This document shows positions 17,092 to 25,031 of a DNA stretch of 42,966 nucleotides, one piece after another. Position 1 is the first letter of the stretch. The number at the start of each line of letters is the position of its first letter. Origin of the DNA: an uncultured Eubacteriales bacterium (lineage in GTDB: Bacteria > Bacillota > Clostridia > Oscillospirales > Oscillospiraceae). Where the stretch lies: the NCBI GenBank assembly GCA_902465435.1, contig CABQNH010000015.1, forward strand, positions 1 through 42,966. Reading direction: 5' to 3'. The notes under the pieces were generated by a model. That model did not search any database. It worked only from the letters and a program-made list of their open reading frames with translations, and was not told where the DNA came from. A program made the position numbers and the translations under genes.

Positions 17092-18036
17092 ATGAAGTAT
17101 GGCTTTGGCGTGGACGTCGGCGGCACGACGGTAAAGCTCGGCCTGTTTGACGAGAACGCCACGCTCCTGGAAAAGTGGGAGATCCCCACGCATACGGAAA
17201 ACGGCGGCGCGCGCATCCTGCCGGAAATTGCGGCGGCGCTGGACGCGTGTCTTGCGCGGCATGCAATCGCGCGGGAGGCCGTGCTCGGCGTCGGCATCGG
17301 TGTGCCGGGGCCGGTGGATGATCACGGCAATGTCAACCGCTGCGTGAACCTGAACTGGGGCGTTTTTAATCTGCATGAGGCACTGGGCGGCCTGACCGGC
17401 TTCCCGGTCAAGGCGGGCAACGACGCGAACGTCGCCGCACTGGGCGAGCATTATGCGAGCGGCGGCTGCTCGTCGTCCCTTCTGATGACCATTGGAACGG
17501 GCGTCGGCGGCGGCATTGTGCTGGACGGCAAGGTTTTAAACGGGGCGCATGGCGTCGCGGGCGAGATCGGTCATATTACCGTCGAGCCGGAGGAAACGAC
17601 GCCCTGCACCTGCGGCCGTTGCGGCTGTGTGGAGCAGTACGCCTCCGCGCGCGGCATCGCGCTGCGGGCAAGCCGCGCGCTTGCCCGGGATGATCGGCCG
17701 TCGCTGCTGCGCAATTATGATGCGCTGACGGCAAAGGACGTGTTTGACTGCGGCGCGGAGGGAGACGAGATCGCGCTTGCAATTCTGGAAAAGACGTATG
17801 ACTATCTCGGCGCGGCACTGGCCAATGCCTGCTGCGTTTGCGACCCGCAGATCGTGATCCTCGGCGGCGGCGTGTCTAAGGCGGGAGACGTGCTTCTGGA
17901 GGGCGTGAAGCGCCGTTTTGAGGCGAAAATGTTCCACGCCTGCAAGGGAACGCGCTTCGCGCTGGCCAAGCTCGGGAACGACGCCGGGATCTACGGCAGC
18001 TTCCGGCTTCTGCTTTCGCTTCCGCGCGAGGCGTGA
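17092..18036 (+). CDS. ROK-family sugar kinase (glucokinase-like)
   Basis: A 314-residue ROK protein with the phosphate-binding VDVGGTTVKLG (7-17), the sugar-site segment NDANVAALGE, and the ROK zinc motif CTCGRCGC (C172, C174, C177, C179) followed by EQYAS. There is no N-terminal helix-turn-helix, so it is a kinase type and not a NagC-like repressor. Glucokinase is the best guess for substrate, but N-acetylmannosamine or other hexoses cannot be excluded. The start at 17092 follows GAGGAAGG; the open frame extends to 17047 but without a ribosome-binding site. A strong hairpin follows at 18051. Confidence 0.88.
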   Translation: MKYGFGVDVGGTTVKLGLFDENATLLEKWEIPTHTENGGARILPEIAAALDACLARHAIAREAVLGVGIGVPGPVDDHGNVNRCVNLNWGVFNLHEALGGLTGFPVKAGNDANVAALGEHYASGGCSSSLLMTIGTGVGGGIVLDGKVLNGAHGVAGEIGHITVEPEETTPCTCGRCGCVEQYASARGIALRASRALARDDRPSLLRNYDALTAKDVFDCGAEGDEIALAILEKTYDYLGAALANACCVCDPQIVILGGGVSKAGDVLLEGVKRRFEAKMFHACKGTRFALAKLGNDAGIYGSFRLLLSLPREA

Positions 18037-18050
18037 AGAAAAAGAAACAC

Positions 18051-18084
18051 ACCCGGCTCTGTGCGGCAGCGCTGAGCCGGGTGT
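18051..18084 (+). terminator. Hairpin after the ROK gene (first of two identical copies)
   Basis: ACCCGGCTC pairs with GAGCCGGGT; the stem extends by one A-T pair through the flanking base at 18050. It lies 15 bp after the ROK stop. No U-run follows. The identical 34-nt sequence recurs in the same orientation at 18327-18360. Confidence 0.55.
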
Positions 18085-18101
18085 CAGCGTGTCAAAACAA
18101 G

Positions 18102-18326
18102 CTGGCAGACGATCAGGAAAGTGCGGAATACGAGTAACTCGCGCCCGCCTAAGTACATAGGTACGGTAGGGCGCGAGTTCCAAAGTAAGTCAAAATAATA
18201 TACTTTATCAACTTTTTGAACCGTATTTGTTTGAAATTTTTCAAAAACAGAACAGATGCGTTTCACATAGAAATCGCGAAAAATGTTTTCTCATTTTGAC
18301 GGTTACGGACTTTATTGACAGCCTGA
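18102..18326 (+). repeat. 225-nt dispersed intergenic repeat, copy A
   Basis: This AT-rich stretch matches 42619-42843 in inverted orientation over the same 225-nt length, roughly 90 percent by eye. It contains the stem AACTCGCGCCC (18136-18146) with GGGCGCGAGTT around a loop with GTACATAGGTAC, a short palindrome TTTGAAATTTTTCAAA, and ends GGACTTTATTGACAGCCTGA. No terminal inverted repeats or transposase were seen, so a MITE-like or structured-RNA nature is inference. Confidence 0.8.
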
Positions 18327-18360
18327 ACCCGGCTCTGTGCGGCAGCGCTGAGCCGGGTGT
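18327..18360 (+). repeat. Second identical copy of the 34-nt hairpin
   Basis: Base-for-base the same as 18051-18084. The two direct copies bracket repeat copy A. It lies about 48 bp before the cca start and reads as a stem ACCCGGCTC with GAGCCGGGT. Confidence 0.85.
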
Positions 18361-18408
18361 TCGGGATGTTGCAGGGATCGATTCAGGCAGAAAGGGGGAA
18401 ACGGCGGA

Positions 18409-19827
18409 ATGCTTGAGGATCAAGCTATGGCCGTGCGGCTTGCCGGGCTGGCTGCCGCGCAGGGCGGCAGGGTGTACTTTGTCGGCGGCTGCGTGCGCGA
18501 CAGGCTGCTTGACGAGCCGTGCAAGGATTACGATGTAGAGGTGCACGGGCTTTCCCCGCAGGCGCTTGCGGCGCTGCTCGATCGGCTCGGCACGCGTCTT
18601 GCCGTCGGCGAAAGCTTCGGTATTTACAAGCTCAAGGGCTGCGGTCTGGATATCGCCATGCCGCGCAGGGAGCGAAACCGCGGCGCGGGGCATCGGGATT
18701 TTGAGATCGACATCGACCCGTGGCTTGGCACATACCGCGCGGCGCAGCGGCGGGATTTCACCGTCAACGCTATGATGCAGGACGTACTGACGGGCGAGCT
18801 TCTGGATCCCTTCCGCGGCGAGGACGATCTCCGAAGGGGCGTTCTGCGTCATGTGAACGACGAGTCCTTCCGGGAGGATCCGCTGCGCGTCCTGCGCGCG
18901 GCGCAGTTTGCCGCGCGCTTCGGCTTCACGGTTGCAGAGGAAACCGTCGCGCTGTGCCGCACGATGCCACTTTCCGCCCTGGCGCGTGAGCGGGTGTTTG
19001 CCGAGCTGGAAAAGGCGCTGCGGAAGGCGGCGCGTCCGTCCGTCTTTTTTGAGACGCTGCGGCAGATGGAGCAGCTTACCGACTGGTTCCCGGAGCTTGC
19101 GGCGCTGCGCGGCGTGCGGCAGAACCCGGTCTATCACGCGGAGGGCGACGCCTATGTGCATACCATGCTCGTCCTGGATCACGCGGCCGGTCTGCGCGAG
19201 CGGACGCAGGATCCCGTGGGCTTTCTGCTCGCGGCGCTGGCGCACGATTTCGGCAAGGCGGCCTGTACGGTCGAGAGGGAAGGCGTCCTGCGCTCTGTCG
19301 GCCACGAGACGGAGGGGATTCCTCTGGCGGATCGCTTTCTGCGTCGGCTGACCGGGGAAAAGGCACGGATCGACTATGTCAAAAATCTGGTTTTGTACCA
19401 TATGAAGCCCAACCAGCTTGCAGCGGAGCAGGCATCCGTGAAGGCGACGAATCGGCTGTTTGACCGTTCGGTTGACCCGGAGGCGCTGGTGTGTTTGGCG
19501 GCGGCGGATGCGGCGGGCGCGATCCGGCAGCAGCCCAGGAAGGACGCGGATGCATTCCTGCGGCAGCGCCTTTCCGTTTTCCGCGCTTATATGGCGCGGG
19601 CCTATGTGATGGGGCGCGATTTGATCGCGGCGGGCGTTGCGCCGTCTGCGCGCTTTTCGGAGTATCTTGCGCTTGCCCATAAGCTGCGGCTGGCCGGGGT
19701 GGAGAAGGAGCAGGCGCTGCGGCAGACGCTGGCGCTGGCAAGAGCGTCCGGCGATTTGCCGCAGAGCGCCGCACGCGAGGGGAGAAGAGCTAAAGAAGGT
19801 GAAGAATCCGCCCACAGCGGCGGATAG
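18409..19827 (+). CDS. cca: CCA tRNA nucleotidyltransferase with HD domain
   Basis: Adds or repairs the 3' CCA of tRNAs. The 472-residue protein has the nucleotidyltransferase signature FVGGCVRD (24-31), the metal-binding D-V-E at 42-44 in KDYDVEV, the template-region RRDFTVNAM (about 114-122), and DPLRVLRAAQFAARF typical of class II enzymes. A metal-dependent phosphohydrolase HD motif follows in ALAHDFGKAA (H279, D280), which in relatives gives phosphatase or phosphodiesterase activity. A GAAAGGGGG site lies upstream of the ATG. It is transcribed alone; a bidirectional terminator follows at 19941. Confidence 0.92.
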   Translation: MLEDQAMAVRLAGLAAAQGGRVYFVGGCVRDRLLDEPCKDYDVEVHGLSPQALAALLDRLGTRLAVGESFGIYKLKGCGLDIAMPRRERNRGAGHRDFEIDIDPWLGTYRAAQRRDFTVNAMMQDVLTGELLDPFRGEDDLRRGVLRHVNDESFREDPLRVLRAAQFAARFGFTVAEETVALCRTMPLSALARERVFAELEKALRKAARPSVFFETLRQMEQLTDWFPELAALRGVRQNPVYHAEGDAYVHTMLVLDHAAGLRERTQDPVGFLLAALAHDFGKAACTVEREGVLRSVGHETEGIPLADRFLRRLTGEKARIDYVKNLVLYHMKPNQLAAEQASVKATNRLFDRSVDPEALVCLAAADAAGAIRQQPRKDADAFLRQRLSVFRAYMARAYVMGRDLIAAGVAPSARFSEYLALAHKLRLAGVEKEQALRQTLALARASGDLPQSAAREGRRAKEGEESAHSGG

Positions 19828-19940
19828 CGGGCCTCTTGCGGCAGACCTTTGGCGCAAAACGGCGGAATTGTGCTTCGGCGCTTGGCGGAAAAGGAGCCGT
19901 TGCCCGCTGATTTTTGCTCGACCATATCATAGGTATTGGA

Positions 19941-19984
19941 AAAGCGCTCTGTTTCCCAAAACGGCGGGAAACAGAGCGCTTTTT
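19941..19984. terminator. Bidirectional intrinsic terminator between cca and the XRE gene
   Basis: AAAGCGCTCTGTTTCCC (19941-19957) pairs perfectly with 19966-19982 (17 bp), with A- and T-rich ends on both sides. It serves the convergent genes cca (plus) and the XRE regulator (minus). Confidence 0.9.
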
Positions 19985-20013
19985 GCGGCTTGAAGCTGCG
20001 GCGGCAAGTCGCC

Positions 20014-20526
20014 TCAGCCACGCCGCCGTGTGAGAACGGCGCCGATGCCCGCGCCCAGAAGCAGAAGCGGCGCAAGCCGGACAAACAGGTATTCCGAAGC
20101 GTGAAGGATCGCCTTCCAAACGGTTCGCTCGGGGTCGGCATCGCTCCAATTCAGATAAGGACTGCCGAGAAGCGGCAGCGCTGCGAAAAGGATGACGATC
20201 CCGGCGCAGAGGGAGAGGCAGAGCCAGTGGAGCGCTTTCCTTCTGGCAATTTTTCTTTGTGCAAGCTGCAGATTGATGCGCGCCAGCTGCTCGGAGATCG
20301 CCTGCAGGTCGTTCTCCCTTGCCGCCGGTGTGACGGTTTCCCCCAGCAGGGTACTGACGGGCGTTCCCAGCGCCTCCGACAGTGCAAGCAGCAGGTCGGA
20401 ATCAGGGACGGAGAGACCCTGCTCCCATTTGGAAATGGTCTGCCGCACCACATTCAGCTGCAGAGCCAGCTCCTCCTGCGAAAGCCCCTTTGCTTTTCGA
20501 ATGGTCCTGATATTTTCGCTTAACAT
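20014..20526 (-). CDS. XRE-family transcriptional regulator with two C-terminal membrane segments
   Basis: Residues 1-60 are a Cro/CI-type helix-turn-helix (IRTIRKAKGLSQEEL, then NVVRQTISKWEQG). A short helical linker follows at 70-95, then two hydrophobic segments at about 99-121 and 148-165, and the protein ends TRRRG. The 170-residue protein would therefore be a DNA-binding protein held at the membrane. The start is set at 20526, where GGAGG precedes ATG by 9-10 nt; an upstream frame extension lacks such a site. Targets and signal are unknown. It is preceded by the tRNA-Val gene and its terminator, so it must have its own promoter in the short gap. Confidence 0.85.
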   Translation of the reverse strand: MLSENIRTIRKAKGLSQEELALQLNVVRQTISKWEQGLSVPDSDLLLALSEALGTPVSTLLGETVTPAARENDLQAISEQLARINLQLAQRKIARRKALHWLCLSLCAGIVILFAALPLLGSPYLNWSDADPERTVWKAILHASEYLFVRLAPLLLLGAGIGAVLTRRRG

Positions 20527-20670
20527 GATACGAAGCCTCCTTTCGGCCGTTACCGTAATCATAGGGATCATTGCCTGTTGCTGCAAGCAACGCGCGTTAA
20601 CATCGGCGAAATCGCTGCAGATTTATAGGACACGGCGCCCGCCGCAGGGAATCGCCGCCTTGGAAAGCAG

Positions 20671-20710
20671 AGAAAAGAAAAAGGCCTTGCAAACGCTTTG
20701 TTTGCAAGGC
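20671..20710 (-). terminator. Intrinsic terminator of the tRNA-Val transcript
   Basis: On the minus strand GCCTTGCAAAC pairs perfectly over 11 bp with GTTTGCAAGGC (loop AAAGC) and is followed by CTTTTTCTTTTCT. It starts 8 nt beyond the tRNA 3' end. Confidence 0.93.
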
Positions 20711-20717
20711 TTTTGCG

Positions 20718-20794
20718 TGGTGGAGAGTGCTGGACTCGAACCAGTGACCTCCTGCGTGTGAAGCAGGCGCTCTAACCAGCTGAGCTAACCCTCC
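20718..20794 (-). tRNA. tRNA-Val, anticodon CAC
   Basis: The 77-nt minus-strand sequence folds as a tRNA: acceptor GGAGGGT with ACTCTCC, D arm AGCTCAGCTGGTTAGAGC, anticodon stem CCTGC/GCAGG with loop TTCACAC (anticodon CAC, reading GUG), T arm with TTCGAGT, and an encoded 3' ACCA. It is flanked by its own promoter and terminator, so it is a single-gene unit. Confidence 0.96.
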
Positions 20795-20805
20795 GCAACG
20801 AAGCT

Positions 20806-20834
20806 ATTATAGCAGGCCGCCGCGAGAAAATCAA
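20806..20834 (-). promoter_or_regulatory. Promoter of tRNA-Val
   Basis: Minus-strand TTGATT (20829-20834), 17-bp spacer, consensus TATAAT (20806-20811), ending 12 bp before the tRNA 5' end. Confidence 0.85.
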
Positions 20835-21120
20835 GAAAAATCTTTCTGGAAAATAAAAAACTGTGCGCGGGGCGCGGCATTTATGGCGCAGAACGGAGAA
20901 TTTCCGGAGAAACGGCATGGGAAAGCGCTTAGAAAAGCCACTCGGACTGCCCATCTCCGAAATGGCTTTGTTGTATCTCAATATCGGATTTGCAGCCGCC
21001 AAAATGAGCGTGCAGTTTTAGGAAGGCAGCAGGAACGCGGCGCGCATCGCTGCAGGAAATTGTCTCGGGGCTTTCCCGCATTCCGCTTCCTGCCTGTTAG
21101 TACGGTGACGGGACGCCTTC
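20835..21120. other. Intergenic stretch without a recognisable gene
   Basis: About 285 bases between the tRNA promoter and the end of the ABC exporter operon. Short open frames exist but have no ribosome-binding sites or recognisable protein sequence. An imperfect pairing between the GGCAGCAGGAACGCGG region (near 21025) and the GCGGAATGC...CTGCC complement near 21080-21100 may close the operon's 3' end on the minus strand. Confidence 0.4.
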
Positions 21121-21306
21121 TTAGCCCTGCGCTGTCTCGCGCGCAAGCCGGGCAAGCGCCCTGCCGATCTCGCATTCCGCGCGGTATGGACAGCGGGGAT
21201 AGTCGCAATCCGCCGTAAGCCGCCCGTCCTCTTCCTCCTCTGCCGTAACGATCCTGGCACCGTCCACGGAGCGGCAGTAGCCGGAGAGAATCTGCTCATC
21301 CATCAT
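21121..21306 (-). CDS. Small Cys-motif protein coupled to the ABC exporter
   Basis: A 61-residue protein starting MMDEQILSGYCRS, with a conserved-looking cluster CDYPRCPYRAEC in the second half (plus one earlier Cys). The four-cysteine pattern suggests a metal or iron-sulphur site. Its ATG overlaps the stop of the upstream ABC gene in an ATGA, the usual sign of coupled translation, which is the main reason to accept it. No family could be named. It is the last gene of the lepA-hemW-GNAT-ABC operon. Confidence 0.6.
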   Translation of the reverse strand: MMDEQILSGYCRSVDGARIVTAEEEEDGRLTADCDYPRCPYRAECEIGRALARLARETAQG

Positions 21307-23057
21307 GCAATGACCGTCTCCTTTACGCAGCCGTTTTCCACGCGGTAGATTTTGCTGCAGCTGTCAAGCGTCGTCAGGCGGTGTGCAATGATGATGACGG
21401 TCTTTTCCCCGCTGAGCAAATGAATGGACTTCATAACGGCCTTTTCCGTCTCATTGTCCAGAGATGAGGTCGCTTCGTCAAAGAAAAGAATTTCCGGGTC
21501 GGAATAAAGTGCGCGCGCAATGCCGATGCGTTGGCGCTGGCCGCCGGAAAGGCGAACGCCGCGTTCGCCGATCACCGTGTCCAGCCCCTCGGGCAGACTG
21601 CGCACAAAGTCGGCAAGCTGCGCGCCCTCTAACGATTGCCAGACCTTCTCCTCGTCGATCTGATCGTCATAAACGCCGAGAGCGACATTGCGGCGGATCG
21701 TTTCGTCGGCAAGGTAAATGAACTGCGGAATGTAGCCGATTCGGCGCTGCCATTCGGCATAGTCCTCCTGAATATCCTCTTCGCCGTAGTATACCGCGCC
21801 GGTCTGCGGCTTGAGCAGTCCGAGCATCACGTCGATCAGCGTTGTTTTACCCGCGCCGGTCACGCCGACAATGCCGACGGACGTGCCCTTCTGGATCGTC
21901 AGGTTCACGTCGTGCAGAACCGGGGCTTCGGTATTGGGATAGGTATAGCTGACGTTTTCCAGCAGGATGTTTCCGTTGGAGTTCTCAAATTTGCGGGGCA
22001 TTTTACGCTTGCGCGCGATCTCCTCCTTGCGCTCGCGTTCCGTCTGCTCGTAATCCTTCAGGTCCTCATAGACGGAATCCAGGCAGGGGCGCTGATAGGA
22101 GATCGAGCCGAGAATGCCGTTGATGGAATTGGCGCAGGGCAAAAGCCGGATCACGGCGACGGCAAAGGCGGAAAGCGTCGGCACAATGGCGGACATATCC
22201 GCACCAGCGGATACCTCCACCGCAACGACGGCCAGAACACCGGCAACGCAGAGCGTTTCCACCAGCTTGCTCGGCACGGAGCCGAGGATGCTGTAGCGTC
22301 GGCGGTCGCGCAGCAGCGCGTCCCCGTTTTTAGCGTAGGCGTCCACGAAATAGGCCTCGCGCCCCATGATCTTGACTTCCTTAATGCCGCCGACCGCCTG
22401 ATGCACCGCCTTGACCATGTCGGTGTAGATTTTGCGGTTGCGCTCGCCGTATTCGCGCAGCTTCCGCTTGACCAGCAGGAAATAAAGAAGCGAGCAGACG
22501 CCGATGGCAAACACGACCGTCAGTGTCAGCACCGGGTCAACGGCAAAGAGAAACACAATCAGCGCGGTGGTGATCAGCAGGTTGGTCACAAGGCTGATGA
22601 GCGAAAGCACCATGCTGAAGGCGGTGCCGACGTCGTTGGTGACGCTGCGCACGATCTCCGCCGTATTGTGCTGCAGATGGAAGGTATAGGGCTTGCGCAT
22701 ATAGCAGTCGATCATTTTTGCGCTCATATTGATCTGATTGCGCGCAAGGAACATCGTCTCCAGCTGGCCGAGCCAGATGCGGTAGACATTTTTGACCGTG
22801 TAGGCGCACATGAGGAAGATGGAGAGAAAAACGATCAGCTCCTCCGGGGAATTGGAGCCGGAAATGCGGCAGACGAGCTGATACCACGACTTGCTGGCCA
22901 GCGCCTCCGGACTGACGATAATTGCGACAAACGGGAGGATCATGGAAACGCTGAGAAAATCAAAGCAGGTGGAGATCAGAATCAGGAAAAAAAGACCGAC
23001 GAACTTCCATTTTTGGCTGCGGGGAAAAATGTAGTTCAGTTCCTTGAGAAGCTTCAT
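21303..23057 (-). CDS. ABC exporter, fused permease and ATPase (PglK/MsbA-like)
   Basis: A 584-residue half-transporter. The first about 320 residues hold roughly six membrane segments (VGLFFLILISTCFDF, IVFLSIFLMCAYTV and others) and an ABC-exporter TM domain. The ATPase has Walker A GVTGAGKT (398-405), signature LSGGQ (503-507), Walker B ILFFDEA (D527, E528) and H-loop IIIAHR. The TM domain and the LLENVSYTYP-type entry to the ATPase resemble lipid-linked oligosaccharide flippases (PglK/WlaB) more than drug exporters, but the substrate is not certain. A GAGG site lies upstream of ATG 23057, with 43 bp to the GNAT gene before it. Confidence 0.88.
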   Translation of the reverse strand: MKLLKELNYIFPRSQKWKFVGLFFLILISTCFDFLSVSMILPFVAIIVSPEALASKSWYQLVCRISGSNSPEELIVFLSIFLMCAYTVKNVYRIWLGQLETMFLARNQINMSAKMIDCYMRKPYTFHLQHNTAEIVRSVTNDVGTAFSMVLSLISLVTNLLITTALIVFLFAVDPVLTLTVVFAIGVCSLLYFLLVKRKLREYGERNRKIYTDMVKAVHQAVGGIKEVKIMGREAYFVDAYAKNGDALLRDRRRYSILGSVPSKLVETLCVAGVLAVVAVEVSAGADMSAIVPTLSAFAVAVIRLLPCANSINGILGSISYQRPCLDSVYEDLKDYEQTERERKEEIARKRKMPRKFENSNGNILLENVSYTYPNTEAPVLHDVNLTIQKGTSVGIVGVTGAGKTTLIDVMLGLLKPQTGAVYYGEEDIQEDYAEWQRRIGYIPQFIYLADETIRRNVALGVYDDQIDEEKVWQSLEGAQLADFVRSLPEGLDTVIGERGVRLSGGQRQRIGIARALYSDPEILFFDEATSSLDNETEKAVMKSIHLLSGEKTVIIIAHRLTTLDSCSKIYRVENGCVKETVIA

Positions 23058-23100
23058 TCTTGTGTACCTCTTTCAAATCGGCGGAAGCGCGCCGCCAAAA

Positions 23101-23790
23101 TCAGCGCCACATCCAGAAGATGCGCTGGCGGGAGAAGGTGAAGCCGAGCTTGCGCTGCAGAGCGAGCGAGGCTTCGTTGCCCTCAACGACCTGTGCGTAG
23201 GGAAGACACCCTGCCCGCAGCTGGCGGTTAATGAGCGCGCTGTAGATTTCCTGTGCGTAGCCGCGGCGGCGGAACTCAGGGAAAATCTCCAATAGCCCCA
23301 TGGCACCCTCACTGTGGGTGCCGATGTAGCCGACAAATTGTCCGCCGACGTAGCCGCCGAGAAAGTCATCCCGGTCAAAATCCGCGCGCAGCGCGTCGTC
23401 GGATTCGGTAGAATAGGTTTCACGGACGCGGGCAAAATCCTGCTCCGACGGATGGCGGAGCAGCAGACTGCCGCAAAGCGGCAGCGGCTCGTCTTTTTCA
23501 TAGAGCACCTGCCAGCAGGGGACGATCTGGCTCAGCCCCAGCTTATCGCGCGCAAACTCCATGAAGCGGTCGCCGCGTACAATGAGCGTCTCGTCGGCCG
23601 AAAGGCCGGAGAGCACGCGCGCGCCCTCCTCCAGATGCTCTCCGGCAAACAGAAGAACGCCGGAGGAGCGCTCCCGCAGCAGAACGGTGTGCGGGCTGTC
23701 GTAGAGCGTTTCGGCCGAGCCGCGGCGAAGCGACTCCAAAAGGTCGGCGTGCAGCGCGCGATCCGCGTACATCATTCGATCAGATAGCAA
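23101..23790 (-). CDS. GNAT-family N-acetyltransferase
   Basis: The C-terminal 110 residues have GNAT features: FVGYIGTHSEGAMGLLEIFPEFRRRGYAQEIYSALINRQL (split here across beta4, the acetyl-CoA pyrophosphate loop and helix 3) and AQVVEGNEASLALQRKLGF. The N-terminal half is unlike common acetyltransferases and could be a second, degenerate GNAT fold. The start is uncertain: a TTG at 23790 with GAGGG 9-12 nt upstream is preferred over ATG codons at 23775/23772, which have no site; an upstream ATG at 23847 overlaps hemW. It sits 17 bp after hemW. Substrate unknown. Confidence 0.8.
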   Translation of the reverse strand: MLSDRMMYADRALHADLLESLRRGSAETLYDSPHTVLLRERSSGVLLFAGEHLEEGARVLSGLSADETLIVRGDRFMEFARDKLGLSQIVPCWQVLYEKDEPLPLCGSLLLRHPSEQDFARVRETYSTESDDALRADFDRDDFLGGYVGGQFVGYIGTHSEGAMGLLEIFPEFRRRGYAQEIYSALINRQLRAGCLPYAQVVEGNEASLALQRKLGFTFSRQRIFWMWR

Positions 23791-23807
23791 TGTCTTGTTC
23801 CCTCTTT

Positions 23808-25019
23808 TTATCGTTTTTTGGCCAGAGGTGTCGAGCGGCGCTGGCATTCCTGCAGTGCGCCGATGATCTGGTTGGAAAGCAGGAAGCCGCGCGCCGTCAG
23901 CACCCAGCGACCCTTTTCCGTTTTGGCGAGTCCCTGCTCCTCATATTTCACCAGCTGCTTCTCCAGCGGCGCGAAGGGCATGAGGTAGTTCTTTTCGTAC
24001 TCTTCCTTTTCGATTCCCAGCGCGGTGCGCAGCCGGAGCATGACGTATTCGCCCGCGCGCTCGCGCAGCAGCACCGGCTCGCATTCCGAGAGGATCTGCC
24101 CGGCGTTCAGCACGCCGTCGATATATTGATTCAGATCGGCCGCGGCGGTGAAGCGCTTTCCGGCGAAATCGGAGGCCGCCGAGGGGCCGAAGCCGACGTA
24201 TTCCTCACCGATCCAGTATTTGAGATTATGCCGCGAGAGGAAGCCGGGCTTGGAGAAGTTGGAAATCTCATATTGCTCATAGCCGTGCTCCCGCAGAATC
24301 TCGACCGCGCGCAGATACATATCGGCCTGCAGATCGTCGTCGGGCAGGTTGGCGCAGTCGCGGTATTCCCAGAGCGGCGTCCCCTCCTCAACCTTGAGGC
24401 CGTAGCAGGAGATGTGCTCCGGATTCAGCTCCAGCACATGGGTAAGCGTGCGCTCCCACTGGGTCAGCGTCTGGCTCGGAAGGCCGAACATCAGATCGAC
24501 CGAGATGGAGCCGAAGCCAACCTCGCGTGCCTTGCGCACGGCGAACTTTGCCTGCTCGTAATTGTGCGGACGCCCCAGCTTTTTAAGCATATCGTTGTCG
24601 TCGCTCTGCACGCCGATGGAGATTCGGTTAAAGCCGAACCGTCTGAGCTTGCGCAGCGACTGCTCCGTGACGGAATCCGGATTGGCCTCCAGCGTGATTT
24701 CGGCATCGCGGGCAATGCGGAAGTGCTTGCCGATCTCGTTGAGAATGCGGCAGAGATTTTCCGCACCGAAAAAGCTCGGCGTGCCGCCGCCGAAGTAGAC
24801 CGTATCAACGATGTACTCCGGCGCGCGTGCGGCCGTTTCCTTGATATGATCGGCCAGTGCCTGCAAATAGCGGTCGACGACGCGCTTGTCGCGGCTGCCG
24901 CCGAGGGAATAAAAGTCGCAGTACTGGCACTTGCTGCGGCAGAACGGAATGTGGACGTAAACGCCCAGCTTTTTCAGCTCAGGCGGCTGCTTTTTGCCGG
25001 GAAACAGCGTACTTGCCAT
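23808..25019 (-). CDS. hemW: HemW-type radical SAM heme chaperone
   Basis: A radical-SAM protein of the coproporphyrinogen-dehydrogenase-like family. The cluster motif is C27-x3-C31-x2-C34-x-F36 (CRSKCQYCDF), with GGGTPS following and the HemW C-terminal domain (LRTALGIEKEEYEKNY). The Cx2CxF form and the absence of the HemN N-terminal extension favour HemW, a heme-trafficking protein, over HemN. It is 403 residues, complete, and 12 bp after lepA, a lepA-hemW pairing often seen in Firmicutes. Confidence 0.93.
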   Translation of the reverse strand: MASTLFPGKKQPPELKKLGVYVHIPFCRSKCQYCDFYSLGGSRDKRVVDRYLQALADHIKETAARAPEYIVDTVYFGGGTPSFFGAENLCRILNEIGKHFRIARDAEITLEANPDSVTEQSLRKLRRFGFNRISIGVQSDDNDMLKKLGRPHNYEQAKFAVRKAREVGFGSISVDLMFGLPSQTLTQWERTLTHVLELNPEHISCYGLKVEEGTPLWEYRDCANLPDDDLQADMYLRAVEILREHGYEQYEISNFSKPGFLSRHNLKYWIGEEYVGFGPSAASDFAGKRFTAAADLNQYIDGVLNAGQILSECEPVLLRERAGEYVMLRLRTALGIEKEEYEKNYLMPFAPLEKQLVKYEEQGLAKTEKGRWVLTARGFLLSNQIIGALQECQRRSTPLAKKR

Positions 25020-25031
25020 TGGAAAACCACC

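Noticed and set aside
18051..18360. CRISPR array
   Set aside because: Only two copies of the 34-nt sequence, each a self-complementary hairpin, with a 242-nt interval that is itself a dispersed repeat; no cas genes.
18227..18538. Small ORF starting MFEIFQK within repeat copy A (and its counterpart in copy B)
   Set aside because: Lies on the strand of the repeat with no ribosome-binding site, and its downstream part diverges at once outside the repeat; the similarity is explained by the repeat itself.
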